NCBI GenBank assembly: GCA_949752735.1
Contig: OX457038.1
Span: forward strand, 58,756,406 to 58,820,405
Source of the DNA: Lumbricus terrestris
Taxonomy: Eukaryota; Annelida; Clitellata; Crassiclitellata; Lumbricidae
Direction: 5' to 3'
Length of the DNA stretch: 64,000 bases
The notes beneath the pieces are model-generated. The model did no database searches. It saw only the letters and a program-made list of their open reading frames with translations, and was not told where the DNA came from. Made by a program: the position numbers and the translations under genes. Positions 1 to 10,469 of the stretch are shown in pieces (the stretch's first letter is position 1; every line of letters begins with the position of its first letter).

Positions 1-240
1 GGCAACCTAATGGCCTTCATCATCATGGTATTTCCGCCCAGGGGGCCCACCTAGCGGGGTTGCAAGACCCCTTCTGAGTCCCCTGTGCAACCAATTGTAG
101 ACTATCAGCATCATTATTTAAGCACTGTTTTATTTTATTTTGTTAACTTTGTTTCTATGATGTTTCACTTGATCTATTTTGTTGCTTTGCTTTGGTTGGT
201 TGCCAAATAAATTGATTTGATTTGATTTGATTTTGAGGAT
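1..240 (+). mobile_element. LINE 3' end fragment with TTGAT-type tail
   Basis: The segment ends in AATAAATTGATTTGATTTGA, a short 5-bp repeat tail of the kind that closes CR1/L2-type non-LTR retrotransposons. It is T-rich with no open frame. Similar tails occur at 18555-18590 and 24305-24330. The family is not identified, and the upstream part lies outside the window. Confidence 0.4.
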
Positions 241-1209
241 TGCGTATGCATTTTTTGGTGTCGCACGTCAGTCGGAAAGATTAGTTTGTCTTAACTTCCT
301 GCGAGTTTAGTATAGGCATATTCACGAGTAACGAGTTTTCAGATCGGCACCGGACAATTTAATAGCGCAAGAGCTAAAGATAGTTTGAACGAGACTGACG
401 AAGAACGCTTCTTCTAAAGAAGAAGAAGACTTTCGTTTGAAAATAGTTTCAGAGAAGTCTCAAAAGACGACTGCAAGACCAAGACCGAGACCGAGACACT
501 ATCAGTTTCCCAATTTAAAGACAGTGACCAAGACATCAAATGAAGTCCCGAGATGTCTCGAGACGTCTCGAGACCAAGACTGAGTTTTGAGACCACACAA
601 CTCTTCCAACAAAGGTCTGAAATGTGACTGACGCTTCATATAGTTATTGAAACTTCGATAACTTGCTACAATTATCCGATTTAATAAAATATAAAAAAGT
701 CAAACAGGTGCTAGCTCGTGTAGAATTGATCTCTTAATTTACAAACAAAACGGATACTAAGCACACTCTAAAATGGGCCAAATCCTCAAACTAGTCTTAT
801 TCTAAATAATCTTCAATATGTTTTTCGTTTTGGACATATTCTGACACTACTGTGTTCTGTGCACAGGATTCATCAAATAGACCTAATGGTTTTCGGTGGA
901 CACAATTTGTACGTCTTGTTTTGTGCAGCTTTTTATAGACTAAATGCCACCGCGATACTTAATGAGACTTGAAGCCCTGCAGTGGCAGACAATCAAAGGT
1001 TAATTGGTGGAAGACCAAGGCGTCAATGCTGCCAACAACAATGAACGTGAAGCTCGCCGGTTATATCACATATACAATACATATAGAACCAGATTTTAAA
1101 AATCTGCTGACCATAACCCGCAGCTTCTGAATAAAGAGCGGTGGAGAAGACTGCATGAAGACGGGAGAGATATCTCCTGGGCATATATATTTATGGTGTA
1201 TACTATATG
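241..1209. other. non-coding, nothing recognised
   Basis: There is no credible exon or RNA gene. A GA/CT-skewed stretch at 410-600 repeats GAGAC/GTCTC words (for example ccgagacacta, cgagacgtctcgagacc) and gives short spurious open frames. Confidence 0.5.
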
Positions 1210-1389
1210 CAGGGCTTAAGATGTGGCTGGACGTTCATGGACGGCGTTCATGCACTTATTTTAAAATCTGAGCGCCGTCCTGCCACTTATTGGCCCGTAC
1301 AGTCTGGAAAGGTAAGGAACGTCCAGGCACTAATTTTGGAAAGGTATACGAGGCATCCAGGCACTTATTTTCCCACACTTTAAGCACTG
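1210..1389. mobile_element. candidate hAT-type MITE
   Basis: The left end CAGGGCTTAAGATGTGG and the right end read in reverse, CAGTGCTTAAAGTGTGGG, form an imperfect terminal inverted repeat starting with the CAG typical of hAT elements. The flanking 8-mers actatatg and tatatatg match at 6 of 8 positions, which suits a decayed target duplication in AT-rich DNA. No transposase. Confidence 0.4.
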
Positions 1390-2590
1390 TATATATGTAC
1401 ATATATATACTATAATATACATATATTATATATATATATAGTATATATCCGTATATATGGCGAAACTGTTTTAGTTGTAGCCTATTCTCATCTTCAGTTA
1501 TCAGCATCGTTATTGCCATCGTCTTCACAGAAGCATAAGCTTATACATTATACATGTATTCTAACGAGACATCTTGGGTATCCTCAGTGGTTTCAGGTTT
1601 ATAGGAGCTGAGGCTTTTTTACAAGACATAAGTTAAGCAGTCTAGACATGATGATCTCGGACTCTCAAGACTGCATGTGTAAAAAGATTGCTTGTCCAAG
1701 CGACCTCTATTTCTTCGGTTCAGAGAATTATATATGTGATCGAGACATATCGATTGCGTATGGATGACTAGACAAATGTTTCGCCATGCCTCTCTCCCCT
1801 TGTGTGACTAATTTATTAACCTGTACAAGGACATTCGACCAATATAGAGCTTCGAGATATAGGATACACGCTAATTCAATGGAAAAGGTAGCATATAGAT
1901 TGCGTGAATTGTATTTAGGTAATCGTAAAACTGATTTCCTTTCACAAGTATGCAACGCAGAGATCAACAAGTGACAACAACTATAAGTTGTAGGTCTATA
2001 CGCTGTGGCACAAAAGAAAAGTTAAATAGTATAATCTTTAATTTTAGACAGTAGATTCTATATGGTGGACCTAAACAACCATGCATGTCTGACTACACAC
2101 GTCTACAAAGAGAGACGAATACCAGCTTAATTTACTATATTCACTTGGCAAAACTTGTCGTGTGCTTGTAAAATTGATTGACTTCAAAACGAGAATATCA
2201 TATAAAAGAATGATAAAAGATTACACAGTGAGCTTTCTGATTTAATCAATCTTTCCCTATATATATATATATTTATATATATATATATATATAGCGACTG
2301 TTCACCATTTCGAAAGTAAATGTCTAATTATCCAGCATTATCCAGAGAGCCCATGCAGCGTAGGCTAATCCCCAACAATCTAAACTTAATTCGACGAAGA
2401 GCCCAACATGCAGTAAAGCCTAAGATGTCAAATCAAATCAAATTTTTGCAATTCATTCAGTGGGAACACAATCATTCACAATGCACAGTGCGTCACTGTG
2501 CGTGATTCATTCATTGCAAGAATCACATTTTTCAAATAGTAGGCCTAATCATTTCCAGACGAAGTCAGGCAGTTTTGAGAGTGCAGCAAT
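1390..2590. other. AT-rich non-coding stretch with TA microsatellites
   Basis: TA-rich simple sequence lies at about 1390-1456 and 2256-2294. No gene, conserved domain or RNA signal was seen between them. Confidence 0.5.
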
Positions 2591-2592
2591 AG

Positions 2593-2720
2593 TCAAGGTT
2601 AATGTAGACGCAATCGCAATCGCAATCATAATCCCCAAGCTTCTAAAGCGCCACTCGAAAGTCAAGCGCGGGCACCAGCTTCTTCACGAGCGCTGTGCTG
2701 AATCTAAATGGGTGTCCGTA
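2593..2720 (-). mobile_element. CR1/L2-type LINE 3' tail
   Basis: Read on the minus strand, this ends in a GCGCTTTAGAAGCTTGG box followed by (GATTGC)n. The same tail occurs in the opposite orientation at 50725-50815, directly after a recognisable LINE reverse-transcriptase C-terminus. It is therefore called as a 5'-truncated copy of that LINE. Confidence 0.5.
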
Positions 2721-3254
2721 AGAGTAGTCCAAAGGAGGTCCGTATCGGTTGATATAATATATATTCAGAGTGGGCGGAACAGTCTGAACAGATGAGAGTG
2801 GGGAACAGCTCCAGTGGGCGGAACAGCTACGTAGCTACATAGATCGACTCATGAGGATATGAAGAAGAAGATGAAAGGTTCATCTGATCTCATCCCCACA
2901 ACAATAGTAAGACGGAGTGAGGTAGCAGCACAAGGGACACATGAATCAGCATCGTGGCTTATGCACTAAGTCGTCGTCATACAGCATACAGACAGTTAGC
3001 TTTATTTCTTTGTAGATCAGTTCAAAGGATTTAAGTAAGTTTTTAGAGAACAGATGCCTAAGTCAATAGAGTTGCATAGTTTAGGGCCAGTTATTCTAAT
3101 GGTAAATTGCCTAATTTAACTGATTAATGTAAAGTTTGCTATAATACTATTCAGGCCACGTTTTTGGTGACACATAAATTCAGACCAAAGCGGCATATAT
3201 ATATATATATATACCATGTAGTCAGCGCCTTTCTATACATTTACATGAACTGCA
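2721..3254. other. non-coding, nothing recognised
   Basis: Only a short duplicated phrase (gtgggcggaacag at about 2770 and 2815) and a TA run at 3192-3212 stand out. Confidence 0.45.
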
Positions 3255-3690
3255 CGCTTGTGCGTCTGAATCTAATCTAATAAGGCATTTCTAAAGCGCT
3301 TCTCACAGCAGAGCTATTCAGAAGCGCTCTCAGCGTGACAGTCCCATGAAAAGAGAAATGTCTTCAGGCAGCGAAAAGATGCAGGTGAAGTTCCTACAAG
3401 AATCCTGCCACGAATTTCAGAAGGAAGGTGATTCCGAATTAAAGGACCAACTATAGCAAAGCCCGATGTTGGATTAATGAGGTTCGTGATCTAGGTACAA
3501 ATGGATCAAAGCGGTCAGCAGAACAAAGAGGGCGTGAAAGATCTTGCAGAAAGAGGCTTACACATTAAGTCGCACAGGTATTTAGGCGCTGAGCATGCAT
3601 GCAGGGACTTAGTTACTATAGGAGCAAGACCTTGCATCTGATTCGGGCAAAGATCGGAAGCCAGTGAAGGTCATGAGTCATGTATGAATA
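3255..3690. repeat. dispersed repeat, same family as 23340-23630
   Basis: The two copies share, in order: an opening GCTATTCAGA(A/G)GCGCTCTCAG, a CGACAG/GACAG-CCC motif, CAG(G)CAGCGAA, a GATCA-AGCGGTCAGCAGA-like block and a closing CATTAAGTCGCACAGGTAT block. The arms of the 10470-13287 element hold a related sequence. It may be a LINE 3' UTR or a SINE body; no open frame is present. Confidence 0.45.
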
Positions 3691-4307
3691 CATATACAAT
3701 ACATGTATAACGTCGTCGTGAGGTTCATTTAAAGCAGCTTATATCTGTTTAGATAGACGAGCCTACAATTGGTACTAATTCACGTTTAGTAATTATAATT
3801 TGTTGATGTGTATGTGCGGCATACAATGTATGAGAAGTCTGCAGACCCCAAAACATTTGGCTTTCTCAAACAAACAAAGCATGCAGTTGACATCGTCGTG
3901 TGTGCATAAATGTCTGAGAGATTATAGCTATACATATTCAACAGCACATGATTTCGTTCTAATAAGCGTATATGATTTTTCTTTCTAGTTCAAGTACAGT
4001 TTGAATGTTTGAAGAAAACAGTTTGCTGTTGACATTTCTGAGCGTCATACGCACGCACTGCTGGCTGCTGCCGACATAAACGCATAAATTCTATATTACA
4101 AATCATAATGTGCTTTTAGAAATATGTATCGCAAATAACACAACTAATTTACTTGTATAACCCATGTATACGGATATATAATTATTCTTATAACTCCGAC
4201 GGTGTTTATGTGCGAAGTTAGAAGTTGGAGATGATGACGGCCGGATGATATTTTCAAAGGAACTTTCATTTCAGGCTAATGAATTGACGATCAGTTTACT
4301 ACTCAGA
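3691..4307. other. non-coding, nothing recognised
   Basis: Background sequence of moderate AT content with no supported exon or repeat. Confidence 0.45.
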
Positions 4308-4548
4308 CGCAGGAACAGGATGAGCAGGAAGAGTAGGAGATGCAGGAGCAGGAGCAAGAGCAGAGAGCAAATGCGTGAGCATGTACAAGAGACTGCGGCG
4401 TAGGATACGGTGCGCATCGCTTGTCGTCGGCTGATGAGGAAGAGGAGGATGAGGATGAAGATGAGGACGAGGAGGAGGAGGAGGAGGAGGAGGCTGCTTC
4501 AGAGCTTCGACCTTTCGTCGTTTACATTCATTCATCTTGACAACAGCA

Positions 4549-4582
<34 letters not shown>

Positions 4583-4704
4583 AAACAGCCAGCGCTTCTT
4601 CCCAGCTCTTTCCGGGAAACTGATCGAGGGTAACTATCGACTGTTTGCAAATGCCACTGTGTACGACTATTCGTAATGCACATATAAACACACACGCACA
4701 TATA
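4308..4704 (-). repeat. left copy of ~400-bp direct duplication with exon-like minus-strand frame
   Basis: Nearly identical to 6542-6950 except for small length changes in the GGA and CTG runs. On the minus strand both copies keep one open frame. It reads a short ordinary stretch (LDQFPGKSWEEALAVS), an alanine run, a basic stretch (VVKMNECKRRKVEALK) and then a proline run. A splice-acceptor-like TTTGCAAACAG precedes the ordinary stretch. The composition would fit an exon of a regulatory protein, but I do not recognise the family. The alanine and proline runs come from CTG and GGA trinucleotide repeats, so the frame could be accidental. Confidence 0.45.
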
Positions 4705-4861
4705 CAGTGGCGTCTACCAATGGGGGGTTTGGGAGAACGTTCTCCCACGGTTTCTGAAAGTGGGGGGGTTTGACGTTTTTCGGGTGTAAATTGGGGGGTT
4801 GGTGAATTTCTATTAAATAAAGGCCTGGAATACGAAAATTATTATTTGTGCATCATTTATG

Positions 4862-5192
4862 TATCGAAAAACATTATTACCTTGGACTAACGAACCCACG
4901 ATTCGCTTGATGTCACTTATATTTGGCAGGGAGCAGGACACCTCATAGACATTAGTGTCAGCCAGGTCCCTGGCATACAAGGGTGGAACACACCCACTCG
5001 GGGTTGACCTTTTTTTAAATTTAAAATTTATATTGGATTTGGACTTAGGATTTTATGCTATTCTAAAACACTTTGTCATTGATTGGATATAGAAATTATG
5101 TACGTTTGTTTATTATACTTTGTATGTACACCAAAATGCGGATAGCAATTGGTATATTAAAGAATATTCTTATCTTATCTTATCTTATTATC
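4862..5192 (+). mobile_element. LINE 3' tail ending in (TTATC)n
   Basis: The non-coding stretch ends in AAAGAATATTC followed by repeated TTATC, a microsatellite-type LINE terminus. It lies inside the 4705-6541 element. The family is not assigned. Confidence 0.35.
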
Positions 5193-5699
5193 ACTAATCA
5201 CATTTACTGACGGAGCCAAGCCGAAGCCCCACCCTTGGCAGGTGATGAAGGCAACAAAATTAATGATTGCGACGGTCGCGCAGCAAGAATCAAACGACCC
5301 GTTTGACACTTGCTGTGCACGTGTAGCCTACCCCAGTCTTCGGACAGTGGTCCCTTCTGTAAAAGTAGCCTAAGCCTAATGAAGCTAATAACCTATGTTT
5401 CGCATTAGATACCCAGCCAGCATATCGCTGAAATGGATAAGAGCAGCTCTGATGTAAAGCAGAGTCTTTCCATGCTATAGAGATGCAGCCGTAGAGTGCA
5501 GGAAGTTAGATGGTAGTCATTATACAATATACATGTAGGTCTACCATAGACAACCGAATTTGACTGTTTCTGTGTTATAAGTTTTTCTTATTTCGCGAAG
5601 AGTTGCATCGACATCAGCAGCTAAAGGTCTGCCTACACAGAGAGTTTCTGTGGAGAATTCGAATTATTAGCTTTCAGCTTCTAAGCGCATGGACGGAGA

Positions 5700-6310
5700 T
5701 TTAAAGGGGTGGCGGAGATGCATATTTCGCCCCAATGTTTCAGAAATATTTCATAAATAGGCCTATCATTATAATTAACTACAGTGTTATTCATTGAGCT
5801 TATTTATCTATAATGAAAATTCCTCTAAGATGCCAACTTAAAAGCCGCCATCATAGTCTGCAAATTAAAAAAATTAAGCATTGGGAGCGACATTTATTGA
5901 AGTCTTGAACCACATCTCTGAGCACTGAGATCATGACAGCTTAAAATGCTATGTATACGTACGGCAGCAATGTGCAAATCCAAAAATTGTTTGCAATTGG
6001 GAGGCGACACTCTAAGGTCTCAAACCATGGCTAGGCTAGTATCAGCATGGAAAAATGAGTACCGGTAATTTTTTATTAAGACGACACCTTAAAATGCTGC
6101 CATTGCATTGTGGAAATTCAAAAAGTTTCTAATGGGTCACTGAAAAGTACAGTTTTTTTTAGGATGAGTCCTTAAAATGGTGCCATTGCAATGTGGAAAT
6201 TCAAAAAGTTTCTAATGGGTCACTGAAAAAGTACAGCTATATTGGACGACACCTTAAAATGCTGCCGTTGCATTGTGGAAATTCAAAAAGTTTCTGATGG
6301 GGAGGGGCGC
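5700..6310 (-). repeat. degenerate tandem repeat core
   Basis: At least three consecutive units at 6071-6300 share ACGACACCTTAAAATGCTGC, then CATTGTGGAAATTC, AAAAAGTTTCTAATGGGTCAC. Further decayed units run back to about 5700. Related units occur in the opposite orientation at 50924-51480, and again at 59440-59720 and 62340-62410. Confidence 0.55.
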
Positions 6311-6541
6311 ATCCCCATCCCATACCCCTGCTCCTCACAGTGCAACGCGCATCACGAGCGTCCTTCGGACGCTCAATTGTCTTCCCCCGGAAACCTCAAT
6401 TCCCCCTCCCCCCAGAGGAGGGGGGACTAGATTAAACACTGTGCGTACGTAACATATGAACAGATTCCCATACAATTGTTTTAAGTCGGTGAAAAGGGGG
6501 GTTTGTTCTCCCACTCCAAGTGGGGGGGTTAGACGCCACTG

Positions 6542-6800
6542 CGCAGGAACAGGAAGAGCAGGAAAAGCAGGAAGAGTAGGAGATGCAGGAGCAGGAGCAA
6601 GAGCAGAGAGCAAATGCGTGAGCATGTACAAGAGACTGCGGCGTAGGATACGGTGCGCATCGCTTGTCGTCGGCTGATGAGGAAGAGGAGGATGAGGATG
6701 AAGATGAGGACGAGGAGGAGGAGGAGGAGGAGGAGGAGGAGGAGGCTGCTTCAGAGCTTCGACCTTTCGTCGTTTACATTCATTCATCTTGACAACAGCA

Positions 6801-6834
<34 letters not shown>

Positions 6835-6950
6835 AAACAGCCAGCGCTTCTTCCCAGCTCTTTCCGGGAAACTGATCGAGGGTAACTATCGACTGTTTGC
6901 AAATGCCACTGTGTACGACTATTTCGTAATGCACATATAAACACACACGC
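6542..6950 (-). repeat. right copy of ~400-bp direct duplication
   Basis: Matches 4308-4704, with about 12 extra bases from longer AGGAA/GGA runs. The same minus-strand frame is open, including the KSWEEALAVS and KMNECKRRKVE segments. Conservation of both non-repetitive segments in two copies fits either a recent duplication or coding constraint. Confidence 0.5.
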
Positions 6951-7034
6951 ACATATATATACCTATATATTAAAATTATATGATATATCATGTAATATGT
7001 AACCTACATAATTATTTTAAGTATAGGCCTACCA

Positions 7035-7175
7035 CGAAAGAACTGGAAGGACACCATCAAAGACGACTTGAGATGTTTGGAGATGTCATGGGAGGAAGCT
7101 GAGGAACTGACGATGGACAGGGACGAGTGGAGGAGATGCGTTACCCGATGTGCAGACCTGCACGGGAAGGACTAA
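7035..7175 (+). pseudogene. LINE reverse-transcriptase C-terminal fragment
   Basis: The plus frame from 7035 reads RKNWKDTIKDDLRCLEMSW and then DRDEWRRCVTRC up to a TAA stop at 7173. This is the C-terminal signature of RTE/L1-type LINE ORF2 proteins: a basic Arg-rich start, then W-x-D, then a DR-x-W-R box. The rest of the LINE is missing, so this is a dead 5'-truncated copy. The exact clade cannot be set from 46 residues. Confidence 0.6.
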
Positions 7176-7433
7176 TTACCTAATTACCTAATTAAATAGG
7201 CCTACCTCACAAGACGCTGCGCGTACGAGTATCTAACTCAGTGTCTCGCAAACTTTTTTGACTCCCGGCACACTCAGCAGATAAATTTTGTATCGCGGCA
7301 CACCAATTAAAATTTATTACAATTGCAAAGCCAACGGCAATAATTACAGTTTGTCATATTTTTAGCTTGTCATTTTAGTCTAGCTCTAGCAATAGCAAAA
7401 CTAGAGCACATTTTTCATTGAATAATCATCATG

Positions 7434-7790
7434 GGGGGGGGTCCCGTAGCTCAGTGGTGAGAGCGCTGGTCGTTAAACTGAGAGTCAGCAGCGCGGACCC
7501 GGGTTCAAGCCTCGCTCAGGGCCTCGCTCAGGGCAAAAATTTATTTGAATTTTCTGTTAGCTGCCGCTGGCGCTTTGCTGATGTGTTGCTTGACTTGGGT
7601 TCTGCTAAAAATAAAAGATAGCCCCTCCCACTTCTGGCTTGGCCGCCCAGGAGTGATCCGGCACTTAGGCCGTTAGTTAAGTTACCGAACCCACTGCTGT
7701 AAAGCCGATCTGCGTGTCGTGCTGCAGTGGGCCGTATTTCGTATAACATGTACTTGTGATTGTTCTGCGGTGTGTCAGATTGAGTTATTA
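7434..7790 (+). mobile_element. tRNA-derived SINE
   Basis: An RNA polymerase III internal promoter is visible: a box A-like TAGCTCAGTGG at 7447-7457 and a box B GGGTTCAAGCC at 7501-7511. A non-tRNA body ends near 7750-7790. The acceptor and anticodon stems do not pair well, so this is a SINE head and not a tRNA gene. It lies inside the hAT element, 3' of the transposase relic. The 3' boundary is uncertain. Confidence 0.55.
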
Positions 7791-7810
7791 AAAAGAAAAT
7801 ATTATTATCA

Positions 7811-8810
7811 CTAATGCGACGAATGAGCTTGTTTACGAGAGCATATTAACTCAAGACGCGGTTCGATAGCTGACAAGCAGACACGCATTTTATCATCCAC
7901 CATCTGTAGTCGCTCTCGTTTTTTCGATTTCATTTCTGTTAGAACAGAAAATCCAATTTCGCAGAGGTAAGACGATCCAAACGGCAGCAAACACTTGATT
8001 GCTTTCGTGCTCAAGTCTGGATATTGGCTAAGAATTGAGATCCAAAAGGCTGACAACTCTTGATCAGCGAAAGAGCCTCTGTGAACCAGATCGTTCTTAA
8101 GATCGATGAGACTCTCTTCTTCAGCCATCGTTAGACCGGTACATTCGTGATTTACGAATGGATTGATGACCCATTCATACTCTTTTGTCTCCAGTGAAGG
8201 AAAGTATTTGGCAAATGCTAACGCGAGATTTTCCAGCGTCTCTTTAATTTTTCCAATTAGCATGCTCTTGTGTGGAGAAGCATCGATACCTGGAAAACAG
8301 TCAAGGTGTGAATTGCTTGTATTCTTAATCCACAGTTGTAACTTTTCGCTGAATGCCTTAAGTTTCCCTGTGATTGTGATTATGTTTTCTTTTGCGCCTT
8401 GAAGACTCAAATTTAAGGTGTTCAACCTTTCGAAAAGGTCGTTGAGGAATGTCACTTCAAGCCACCAAATTTCGTCGTGAAGAAATTCAAAACCAGAAGT
8501 CACAGTATCAGTAATAAAGGAAACGATTTCAGTTCGCAGAACGAGAACACGTGCGAGCACTTTTCCTTTCGAAAGCCACCGTCAGTGGCGTAGGCAAGGG
8601 GGGGTTTCGGGGGTTAAAACCCCCCCCCATTGGCTCCGGGAAAAAGATTTTTTAAGGTTATTTTTCCATTTAAGTAAGAAAAAATAGCAAAAAACAGGGT
8701 TTCCGGCCATAAACCCCCCCCCATAAAAAATTCCTGGCTACGCCACTGGCCACCGTACGTCTGTATGATATAGCAGACACTTGAACACAGAACGAGTTAA
8801 CTATGTAGTA
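7811..8810 (-). pseudogene. hAT transposase (ZBED/Charlie-like), C-terminal half, interrupted
   Basis: The minus-strand frame encodes about 250 residues of the catalytic-core end and C-terminal dimerisation (hATC) region of a hAT transposase. Recognisable blocks are NTLNLSLQGAKENI, the FW-x6-YPDL region, KCLLPFGSSYLCEIGFSVL and KRERLQMVDDKMRV. These are typical of ZBED5- and GTF2IRD2-type hAT proteins. The frame is broken at 8583-8748 by a 166-bp MITE. The 8-bp target duplication lies over the codons for V-R-W of a conserved VRWLSKGKVL motif, and the reading resumes on the far side with LLYHTDV. Farther upstream the frame degrades near 8810 with a stop. The N-terminal BED zinc finger and first catalytic part are absent, so it cannot encode active enzyme. 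Confidence 0.8.
8583..8748. mobile_element. hAT MITE, CAGTGGCGTAG family (TSD GCCACCGT)
   Basis: 166 bp with ends CAGTGGCGTAGGCAAGG and CCTGGCTACGCCACTG, flanked by the exact 8-bp duplication GCCACCGT. It is nearly identical in inverse orientation to 59246-59410 and related to 26909-27162. Internally it has G/C runs that can pair. It splits the hAT transposase relic. Confidence 0.9.
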
Positions 8811-9122
8811 TTGTAGTCTATGTTTGTATCTCCATAATAATGACGTCGAGAAGAGTAAATAACATAGAGTAGAATCAGTAGAACAACGTCACTAGAGTTT
8901 TTACTTTGATCACTTGACATCGAATAACTGAGGAGAAACTATTCTTAAACATAAAAACATTGGGAAGCCGAAAATTGTATTTATCATATTTAGCCTATGA
9001 AATAATTTCTTCTAAAGTCAATTAAAAGACTACAAATTTTAGGTTTCTTCGCGGCACACCTGAAATCTCACGCGGCACACTAGTGTGTCGCGGCACACAG
9101 TTTGCGATACACTGATCTAACT

Positions 9123-10460
9123 AATCTACATAAGCAAACTATGACCTTTAGTACAGTTTGAAAGTGTTTATACCAGAAGTCACTGAAGGCACTACGGGCT
9201 TAGATAGAGTTCGTGCTTTCATCGCAAAGCCAGCTTACTTACGTGTCGTTTGGAGACAGCATAAGTCCGCCTGTCAGCGTCTAGAATTCTTAGTAAGACC
9301 TTCCTTCCCCGCTTTCCCCGCATGTGTCGCACTGTCGCTATCTCTCTTCGTGATTCTCCATATACACCACTGCGTGCTTGTGATGGCGTGTAATTTCACG
9401 TGTGTATAATGCAAAGGTCGTTCGCCAATGTGTTCCTGTGGATGCAGTTCGAGAAGTTCACGGAGAACGATTTTCTGACTGTCCCGAACATTTTTCTTTC
9501 GATGGACAAATGAATTATAAATGTTTCATCGTGTTGTTCCATGCACAACGCTTCGTCACATTCAGCTGTCGTCAAGTCCACTCACATAATTAACACCTGC
9601 ATGGAGAGGTTTCGAGTGTAATGAACTTTCTATTTCATAGGCATAACGGCTGACGCTAAATAAATTATGGAAACAAACGCACGTAAGCATATACATTCAT
9701 TTACGTAGATATATACCGAATTGCATGACACCTAATCAAGAACATCTCCAAATTGTGTTTTGCACACATGCAGTCTCACACACACAAATCCACACAGAGT
9801 CACAGACACTCGCAAACACACTATCCAGACAGAGACGTCCCTGAATTTGACGGAAAGCCATTATTTATACGTAATTTATACGTAATGAGTTGACGAAATT
9901 ATACTCTCTTAATCTTGTGTGCTAGGCCACGGCGCTTCAATAATACCTATATTTGCCTCTACTGTAAATATCTAGACCAGCATAAAATCATACATGGCAG
10001 GAACTACAATGAGAAAAGGAAAAAACATGTTAGGTCATTAAACCACAAAACAACTAATAATTGCCAGATCACAAAGTAGGCCTACATAAGAGTGACAATT
10101 ATAAAATCATACGGATCATGCATTTAAAGGCTATACATGCAGGTATTAATCTGTGAACAGTTATATAACATTTTATGCTGTCATTAACTTTCTATGCATG
10201 GATAACAGCGCGCCTTCTTCATCACGCACAATTCAATTTCCTTCTGCAAGTTCTCTCTGCTGAAAGTGATGTCTTAATAAACGCCTCTGCAATTTCCGTA
10301 AGCTGGTCAAGTTTACCCCACCCTTGGAAAAACTGAAATGGCGTTCCTAACTGTAGCGAAAGCACTATTTTCACTAAACAATAACTTCACTTACGGTTAA
10401 CTAATTTATTTCAACGTTGGAATAAGCCTTATTTAATGGACGGCATTGTTAGGCTTGATA
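9123..10460. other. non-coding, nothing recognised
   Basis: A short CA-rich run at 9776-9800 is the only simple repeat. The open frames are short and have random-looking composition. Confidence 0.5.
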
Positions 10461-10469
10461 ACAAAGCAT

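Larger units (their letters stand above)
4705..6541. mobile_element. hAT-like element between the duplicated arms
   Basis: The ends carry a perfect 12-bp inverted repeat CAGTGGCGTCTA, followed by G-rich subterminal DNA on both sides. The flanking 8-mers (cacatata and cgcaggaa) do not match. Instead the element sits exactly between two copies of a ~400-bp direct repeat. There is no transposase. Inside are a LINE-like tail ending (TTATC)n near 5170-5190 and a degenerate tandem repeat at about 5700-6310. Confidence 0.55.
7239..9114 (-). mobile_element. hAT DNA transposon, deleted copy (TSD ATCTAACT)
   Basis: Imperfect inverted ends CAGTGTCTCGCAAACT / CAGTGTATCGCAAACT are flanked on both sides by the exact 8-bp duplication ATCTAACT (7231-7238, 9115-9122). 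The subterminal regions repeat CGGCACAC words. The ends resemble Charlie/ZBED-type hAT termini. The element carries the C-terminal half of a minus-strand transposase, a nested SINE and a nested MITE. It is too short for a complete transposase, so it is a non-autonomous deletion derivative. Confidence 0.85.

Noticed and set aside
7441..7520. Genuine tRNA gene
   Set aside because: Box A and box B are present, but the acceptor and anticodon stems do not pair, and the sequence continues into a SINE body.
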